This document shows positions 59,570 through 64,000 of a stretch of DNA of 64,000 bases, in pieces (positions within the stretch are counted from its first letter, which is position 1; every line of letters begins with the position of its first letter). The translations under genes were made by a program, and so were the position numbers. The stretch is from Paraburkholderia agricolaris (GTDB lineage: Bacteria > Pseudomonadota > Gammaproteobacteria > Burkholderiales > Burkholderiaceae). The notes below the pieces were generated by a model. That model was not told the origin of the DNA. It made no database searches and was given only the letters and a program-made list of their open reading frames with translations. The stretch lies in the NCBI RefSeq assembly GCF_009455635.1, contig NZ_QPER01000002.1, positions 1,302,001 through 1,366,000 on the forward strand, given 5' to 3'.

Positions 59570-60518
59570 CTCGTTGCGCACGTTTGCGGCCGGATTGCGA
59601 CGCGGTGTGGAACTGGCTCTCGGTTTGCTCGATCGCGTGGCCGAGGAACTGCAGGAACATGCTCATCGCGACGGTCGTGGTCAGGTCCGAGCGTTGATAG
59701 AGGCAACTGAACGACTTCGCGCCGGCATCGGCGAGCGCGGTCCACGCGAGCTTGCGCTGCGCTACATCTTCCGCCACGTTCTCCCCAATCAGGAAACCGA
59801 TGCCGATACCGTCGACGATCAGCCGGCGCACCATCGAAACCGAACTCGTCTCCACCAGCGGGCGTGCCTTGCGTTGCTCGCGGTGATCGATCTGATCCAC
59901 CATGGCCCGCAACTCCGTATCCGGGGTCATCAGAATGAGCGGGTAGTCGAGACAGTCGCGCAACCGGGGCCGCTTGCCGAGCTTCGTGAGCGGATGCCCC
60001 GGCGGCGTGACGAGCCCGAGGTGCTGGGAGAACGCGCGCACTTCCACGACGCCCGGCGGCGGCTTGCGGCGCAAGCCATAGCCGATGTCGGCTTCGCCGG
60101 TCTCCACCCACTTGAGAATGCTTTCGCCATTGCCGGAGCGCACGCTATACGTGACGCCCGGATAGCTTTGCATCGCTGCCTGAATGGTTTCGGGCACGAG
60201 GCGTTCGGCTGTCGACGGCGACACCGCGAGGTTGATATGCCCGCGGCGCAGCGAGCGCAAATCCTCCACCTGGGTCATCGCGTTATCGAAATCGCGCTGG
60301 CCGCGCCGCACCGCAGCAATGATGATCTCGCCCGCCGTGGTGAGTTGCATGCCGCGCGGCAAACGGTCGAACAGCGGCGAGCCAACCTGCTCCTCCAGGT
60401 TGAGGATTTGCTGGTGAACGGCAGCAGCGGTCAGGTGCAGCGAGTCGGCCGCTTTGCGGATCGAGCCACGTCTGACCACTTCGTCGAAACAACGGAATGT
60501 CTGCGATATTGGACGCAT
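59562..60518 (-). CDS. LysR-family regulator of the arylsulfotransferase-like/permease operon
   Basis: A 318-residue LysR protein: winged helix at about residues 4-62 (TFRCFDEVVRRGSIRKAADS, then LTAAAVHQQILNLEEQVG), effector domain at about 92-300. It starts with a TTAT-free short leader at 60518, right beside the dyad at 60526-60546, and is divergent from the arylsulfotransferase-like gene at 60623. It likely controls that operon. The 3 prime end overlaps the TPR gene by 8 bases, tail to tail. The inducer is unknown. Confidence 0.87.
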   Translation of the reverse strand: MRPISQTFRCFDEVVRRGSIRKAADSLHLTAAAVHQQILNLEEQVGSPLFDRLPRGMQLTTAGEIIIAAVRRGQRDFDNAMTQVEDLRSLRRGHINLAVSPSTAERLVPETIQAAMQSYPGVTYSVRSGNGESILKWVETGEADIGYGLRRKPPPGVVEVRAFSQHLGLVTPPGHPLTKLGKRPRLRDCLDYPLILMTPDTELRAMVDQIDHREQRKARPLVETSSVSMVRRLIVDGIGIGFLIGENVAEDVAQRKLAWTALADAGAKSFSCLYQRSDLTTTVAMSMFLQFLGHAIEQTESQFHTASQSGRKRAQRVS

Positions 60519-60525
60519 AAATCAA

Positions 60526-60546
60526 CCGTATAGTTTTTCCATACGG
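60526..60546. promoter_or_regulatory. LysR-type operator dyad
   Basis: CCGTAT (60526-60531) and ATACGG (60541-60546) form a perfect inverted repeat around AGTTTTTCC; a T-N11-A pair (60531 and 60543) fits the LysR box. It lies 8 bases before the LysR start codon and 77 before the divergent gene. Confidence 0.6.
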
Positions 60547-60622
60547 CCCGTAAAGAATAATCAGATTTTATTGACGGAACGGATAGCCTAGATTTCGCTT
60601 CATCATCTTAACGGAGCGAATC

Positions 60623-61738
60623 GTGACCACGACAGTCGATCAAATTACCCAGCGCCGCCGTGGCGTCGGCCTCATCGCCCACGACCCCAGGGTTTCATTC
60701 GGCGGGTATACGCTGATCGCTCCGCAAACGGCGGGCGGCCACGTCTATCTCATCGATATCGAGGGCGCGGTGGTGCACGAGTGGAAGATGCCGGTGCGGG
60801 CCGGCCGCCACGCGGTGATTCTTCCTAACGGCAATCTCGGCTACAACGGCAACCATGCAAAATCGGAAAACCGTTACGCGCCGTGGTCGATGTGGCACGG
60901 CGGCGATTTCTCCGAAGTCACGCCTGAGGGCGAGGTAGTCTGGCATTACGAAGATCCCGCGCATCACCATGACGCGCAGTGGCTCGCCAACGGCAATCTG
61001 CTGTATGCCGCGTGCGCACCGGTGCCGGCGGGGTTTGCCGAGCGCGTGCCGGGCGGCACCGCGCACGGTCCTGAAGAAGTCATGTATGGCGACGTGATTC
61101 GCGAAGTCAATCGCGCGGGTGAACTGGTGTGGGAATGGAAGGCCTGGGAGCACCTGAAGCCCGAAGATTTTCCGATCGCGTCCGGCTTCGGCCGGTATCA
61201 CTGGCCGCTCGTGAACGGGCTCGGCGTGAATGCGAAGGGCGAGGTGCTGATGAGCCTGCGCACCACGTCAGGCATCATCGCCGTCGATCGCAGGAGCGGT
61301 GGGCTCACGCTGCATATTCCGCCGAGCGTGGTGTCGCACCAGCACGCTCCGGTGGCGCTTGCCAACGGCAACATTCTCACGTTCGACAACGGCAATTTCC
61401 GCAGCGGCGCACATGTGGCTTTCTCGCGCGTGCTCGAGATCGATCCGAAGAACAACGAAGTCGTGTGGTCGTACGCCGACGACATGGTGAATGCGTTCTA
61501 CAGCGCGTTCATGGGCAACGCGCAGCGGCTCGCGAACGGCAACACGCACATCACCGAGTCGGCGACGGGCCGCCTCTTCGAAGTGACGCCCGCGGGCGAG
61601 GTGGTGTGGGAGTACGTGATCCCGTGGTTCGGCGAGTACCCGGACGAAGCGGCGCGCAAGACCGGCCCTGGCCAGTTGAACAGCGTCTTCCAGACCTTCC
61701 GCTACAGCCGCGAGCAATTGCCGTGGCTGCGCGCCTGA
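60623..61738 (+). CDS. Arylsulfotransferase-like beta-propeller protein
   Basis: A 371-residue protein with repeated propeller blades, each with a L-x-NGN turn (ILPNGN, LANGNLLYA, LANGNILTF, LANGNTHIT). This and the overall pattern match the arylsulfotransferase (ASST) family, which moves sulfate between phenolic compounds. No signal peptide is seen, whereas classical ASST is periplasmic. Start is GTG at 60623 with GGAG upstream. It is divergent from a LysR gene and 30 bases from an NCS2 permease gene, so it may handle an aromatic or heterocyclic compound. The enzyme activity is not certain. Confidence 0.75.
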   Translation: MTTTVDQITQRRRGVGLIAHDPRVSFGGYTLIAPQTAGGHVYLIDIEGAVVHEWKMPVRAGRHAVILPNGNLGYNGNHAKSENRYAPWSMWHGGDFSEVTPEGEVVWHYEDPAHHHDAQWLANGNLLYAACAPVPAGFAERVPGGTAHGPEEVMYGDVIREVNRAGELVWEWKAWEHLKPEDFPIASGFGRYHWPLVNGLGVNAKGEVLMSLRTTSGIIAVDRRSGGLTLHIPPSVVSHQHAPVALANGNILTFDNGNFRSGAHVAFSRVLEIDPKNNEVVWSYADDMVNAFYSAFMGNAQRLANGNTHITESATGRLFEVTPAGEVVWEYVIPWFGEYPDEAARKTGPGQLNSVFQTFRYSREQLPWLRA

Positions 61739-61768
61739 ACGCCGCGTTTTCGATCCCCCGGGGGTAAC

Positions 61769-63097
61769 GTGAATTCTGACCCAGCCACACACAGCGTCGA
61801 TACGCGCTTGCCCGCATGGCAACTCGTGCTGTTCGGCTTGCAGCATGTCCTGTCGATGGCGGCTTCGCCCGTCACCGCGGTTTTTCTGGTGTCACGGATG
61901 CTGGCGCTTTCACCGGGCATGACCGTGCAACTGATCGGCGCGACTTTCTTTGCCTGCGGTGCCGGCACGCTGCTGCAATCGCTCGGGGCCGGGTCGATCG
62001 GTTCACGGCTGCCCTTCGTGATGGTGCCGGGTGGCGCGCCCGCCATGCTGTTCGCCGTGATCGCCATGCAGACGGACCTGCGCACGGCCGCGGGCGCGGC
62101 GATTCTCACCAGCCTGTTCTACTGGCTCGTGTTGCCGGTATTCGCGCGCTGCCTGCGCTTTTTTCCGCGTGTCGTGGTGGGGACGATGCTGCTGCTCGTC
62201 TCGGTGAGTCTCATCAAGATCTACGCGGGGATTGTCGTCGGCCAAGCGGGAACGCCCGGCTTCGCGCGACCGCAGTCGTTGGGTCTCGCGCTGCTCACGA
62301 TCGTGGCCACGCTGGCCGTGGCGCGTCTGTTCAAGGGCACGGCGGGACGGCTCGCCGTGCTGCTAGGTCTCGCGATCGGTACCTGTGCCGGCTGGGCAGC
62401 CGGACTGATGCCGGCGGGCGGCATGTGGGCCGGTCCAATTTTCACGTTGCCGGTCTTGCTGCCTTTCGGCATGCCGCGCTTCGATGTGCTCGCCGCGCTG
62501 CCAATGCTGATTTTCAGCGTTATTTCGATGGCCGAGGCAACCGGGCAGACGGTGGCCGTCGGCGAGATCACCGGCAAGAAGATCGACATGCGCCGCGACG
62601 TGCCGAGAACGATTCGCGGCGATGCGGTGGCGTCGCTGCTCGGCTCGCTGCTGGGTACCTCGCTCATCATCACGAGCGCGGAGAATATCGGTGTCGTGCA
62701 GACCACCGGCGTGCGCTCGCGCTATGTGACCGCGACGGCCGGTGCGATGCTGATGGTCATCGCGCTGTTTGCGCCGCTCGGACGCTTCGCCTACGCGATT
62801 CCCGCGCCGGTGGTGGGCGGCACGGCACTGATCGTATTCGCGATGATCGGTGTGATGGGCGTGAACCTGCTCGGCAAGGTCGACCTGCATGCACGCGGCA
62901 ATCAGTACACGCTTGCTGCCGCGCTGGTGGTGGGCCTGCTGCCGATTCTTGTTCCCAACGTGTATGCGTCGTTCCCCGGCTATTCGCAGATCATATTGGG
63001 CAACGGCATGGCCGCGGGGACACTCACCGCAATCGTCGTCAATCTGGTGTTTGGCGCATGGCGTGTGAGTCCTGTGGAAAAGGTCCAGGCAATCTGA
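61769..63097 (+). CDS. NCS2-family nucleobase/xanthine permease
   Basis: A 442-residue inner-membrane protein with about 12-14 helices. The family motifs are VLFGLQHVLSMAASPVTAVF near the N-terminus and the conserved MAEATGQTVAVGEITGKKID (about residues 251-270), in which Glu is the transport residue. NCS2 proteins carry uracil, xanthine, urate or related molecules with protons. The GTG at 61769 lies behind a GGGGG ribosome site inside the palindrome CCCCCGGGGG. It shares the LysR-controlled operon. The substrate may be the ligand of the upstream protein. Confidence 0.87.
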   Translation: MNSDPATHSVDTRLPAWQLVLFGLQHVLSMAASPVTAVFLVSRMLALSPGMTVQLIGATFFACGAGTLLQSLGAGSIGSRLPFVMVPGGAPAMLFAVIAMQTDLRTAAGAAILTSLFYWLVLPVFARCLRFFPRVVVGTMLLLVSVSLIKIYAGIVVGQAGTPGFARPQSLGLALLTIVATLAVARLFKGTAGRLAVLLGLAIGTCAGWAAGLMPAGGMWAGPIFTLPVLLPFGMPRFDVLAALPMLIFSVISMAEATGQTVAVGEITGKKIDMRRDVPRTIRGDAVASLLGSLLGTSLIITSAENIGVVQTTGVRSRYVTATAGAMLMVIALFAPLGRFAYAIPAPVVGGTALIVFAMIGVMGVNLLGKVDLHARGNQYTLAAALVVGLLPILVPNVYASFPGYSQIILGNGMAAGTLTAIVVNLVFGAWRVSPVEKVQAI

Positions 63098-63181
63098 TCG
63101 CGGGTTTCAGTTCCTGCTTTGGTTTTTAGCTTTTAACGCAAGCCCTCGCAGTTCTCCCTCAAACGCTTCAATCCTTTTTCC

Positions 63182-64000
63182 ATGAAAACCAATTTCGCTT
63201 TCCGCGCGACGGATGTCGCGTGCATGGCCGCGCTCGTCGTTTCCACCGCGGCCAACGCCCAGAGTAGTGTGACGCTGTATGGAAGTCTCGACGCGGGCCT
63301 TGGCTACGTGAGCAATCTGCACGGCGCTCATGCTTATATCGCCGAGCAGGGCACCTTTCAGGCTGACCGCTTCGGCTTCCAGGGCGTCGAAGATATCGGC
63401 GCGGGCCGTTCGGTGGTATTCAGGCTCGAAAGCGGTTTCGTCACGACAACCGGTGCGTCCGCCAGTAGCAGCACCTTTTTCAATCGTCAGGCCTACGTAG
63501 GGATGTCCGATCCGATGTTCGGCACCGTGACGCTCGGCCGCCAGACCGACTGGAATTTCGATTGGCTCGGCTCGGTGTCGACCGGTCAACTGCTTGGCGA
63601 CTTTTCCGCATTTCACCCCGGCAATCTCGACGGCCTTGGAAGCACCTTGCCGGTACAACTGTCGAGTACGGTGAAATGGAAAAGCGCGAACTACAGCGGA
63701 TTGAGTTTCGGCGCGCTGTACGGTTTTCCCGGCGCTTCGGCCAGCAACACGAATGGGCGGACCATCAGCTTCGGCGCCAACTATACGAATGGGCCGCTCA
63801 AGCTGGTGGCGGTCTACTCCGAATACCGCGATCGTTTGTTGCCGCTCTCAAACGGGCTGGGTCTGACTTCGTTCGAAGGACAAACGCTCGCACCCGGCGC
63901 GAACTTCAACGCGAAACAGGTGCGCGACGCGGGGATCGGCGGCTCGTACCGCTTCGAACGCGTGACGCTGCATGCACTCGCCACGGATGTGAGGATTCAG
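63182..64000 (+). CDS. Gram-negative general porin (partial, cut by window end)
   Basis: The first 273 codons of a Burkholderia-type OmpC-like porin; the frame is open to the last base. Signal peptide MKTNFAFRATDVACMAALVV, cleavage near ANAQ (about residue 27), mature start SSVTLYGSLDAGLGYVSN, then RFGFQGVEDIGAG and TLGRQTDWNFDWL in barrel strands. It forms a trimeric outer-membrane channel. It lies 84 bases after the permease gene, and may supply the same substrate. Length suggests about 100 residues lie beyond the edge. Confidence 0.9.
   Translation, partial: MKTNFAFRATDVACMAALVVSTAANAQSSVTLYGSLDAGLGYVSNLHGAHAYIAEQGTFQADRFGFQGVEDIGAGRSVVFRLESGFVTTTGASASSSTFFNRQAYVGMSDPMFGTVTLGRQTDWNFDWLGSVSTGQLLGDFSAFHPGNLDGLGSTLPVQLSSTVKWKSANYSGLSFGALYGFPGASASNTNGRTISFGANYTNGPLKLVAVYSEYRDRLLPLSNGLGLTSFEGQTLAPGANFNAKQVRDAGIGGSYRFERVTLHALATDVRIQ

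Noticed and set aside
61755..61764. CCCCCGGGGG palindrome as a hairpin hiding the permease ribosome site
   Set aside because: With no loop bases it cannot fold by itself in RNA; probably chance in GC-rich DNA.

Overview
The window is one continuous stretch of GC-rich chromosome with densely packed genes and short gaps. Gene content and style suggest a Burkholderiaceae soil or plant-associated bacterium, most likely Paraburkholderia or Burkholderia: a quinate/shikimate-to-protocatechuate cluster, several sugar ABC importers, many LysR, LacI, ROK and AraC regulators, and a Burkholderia-type general porin. This assignment is an inference from protein resemblance. I see no rRNA, tRNA, CRISPR array, insertion sequence or prophage.

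Layout. 1-2.6 kb: two subunits of a heteromultimeric amino-acid (hydroxyproline/opine-type) dehydrogenase and a PAS-AraC regulator. 2.6-3.7 kb: small genes (a GIY-YIG-like protein, a tiny winged-helix-like protein, a lipoprotein). 3.9-9.7 kb: quinate/shikimate catabolism (3-dehydroshikimate dehydratase, type II dehydroquinase, shikimate dehydrogenase, MFS carrier, TetR regulator) around a dyad-rich divergent promoter. 9.9-12.6 kb: DAO-type oxidoreductase, anti-sigma factor and ECF sigma factor. 12.7-14.8 kb: L-2-keto-3-deoxyarabonate dehydratase with a divergent LysR regulator. 15-18 kb: an unusually large class A penicillin-binding protein. 18.1-22.4 kb: fructose-type ABC importer (frcBCA) with a ROK regulator and an operator on its promoter. 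22.6-23.4 kb: YcgR flagellar brake. 23.6-31.3 kb: LacI-controlled galactoside locus (ABC ATPase, GH42 beta-galactosidase, binding protein, two permeases). 31.3-35.6 kb: TonB-dependent receptor with ExbB, ExbD and TonB behind a Zur-like dyad. 35.8-38.2 kb: thioredoxin-reductase-like protein, divergent Rrf2 regulator, LysR regulator. 38.4-44.3 kb: ribose importer, ribokinase and a nucleoside hydrolase lipoprotein. 44.8-45.7 kb: a second tiny winged-helix-like protein and a PhnB/VOC protein. 46-48.9 kb: an unusual cluster coding for a cyclic-nucleotide-binding protein with a FliG-like C-terminus, followed by MotA-like and MotB-like stator proteins. 49.2-52 kb: sterol-desaturase-type hydroxylase, MFS carrier and DeoR regulator. 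52.1-57.2 kb: copper acquisition operon (DUF2946, TonB receptor, PepSY membrane protein, PCu(A)C chaperone). 57.4-64 kb: TPR-glycosyltransferase protein, LysR regulator, arylsulfotransferase-like propeller protein, NCS2 permease, and a porin cut by the window end.

Themes. Most of the window handles sugars, aromatics and metals, each block carrying its own local regulator. All three sugar ABC operons have a GC-rich perfect or near-perfect stem-loop just after the binding-protein gene, a plausible device for making more binding protein than transporter. The best candidate for an undescribed system is the CNBD-FliG-like/MotA/MotB cluster at 45996-48906: an ion-driven stator pair beside a predicted nucleotide-sensing rotor-like protein, with no other flagellar structural genes nearby.
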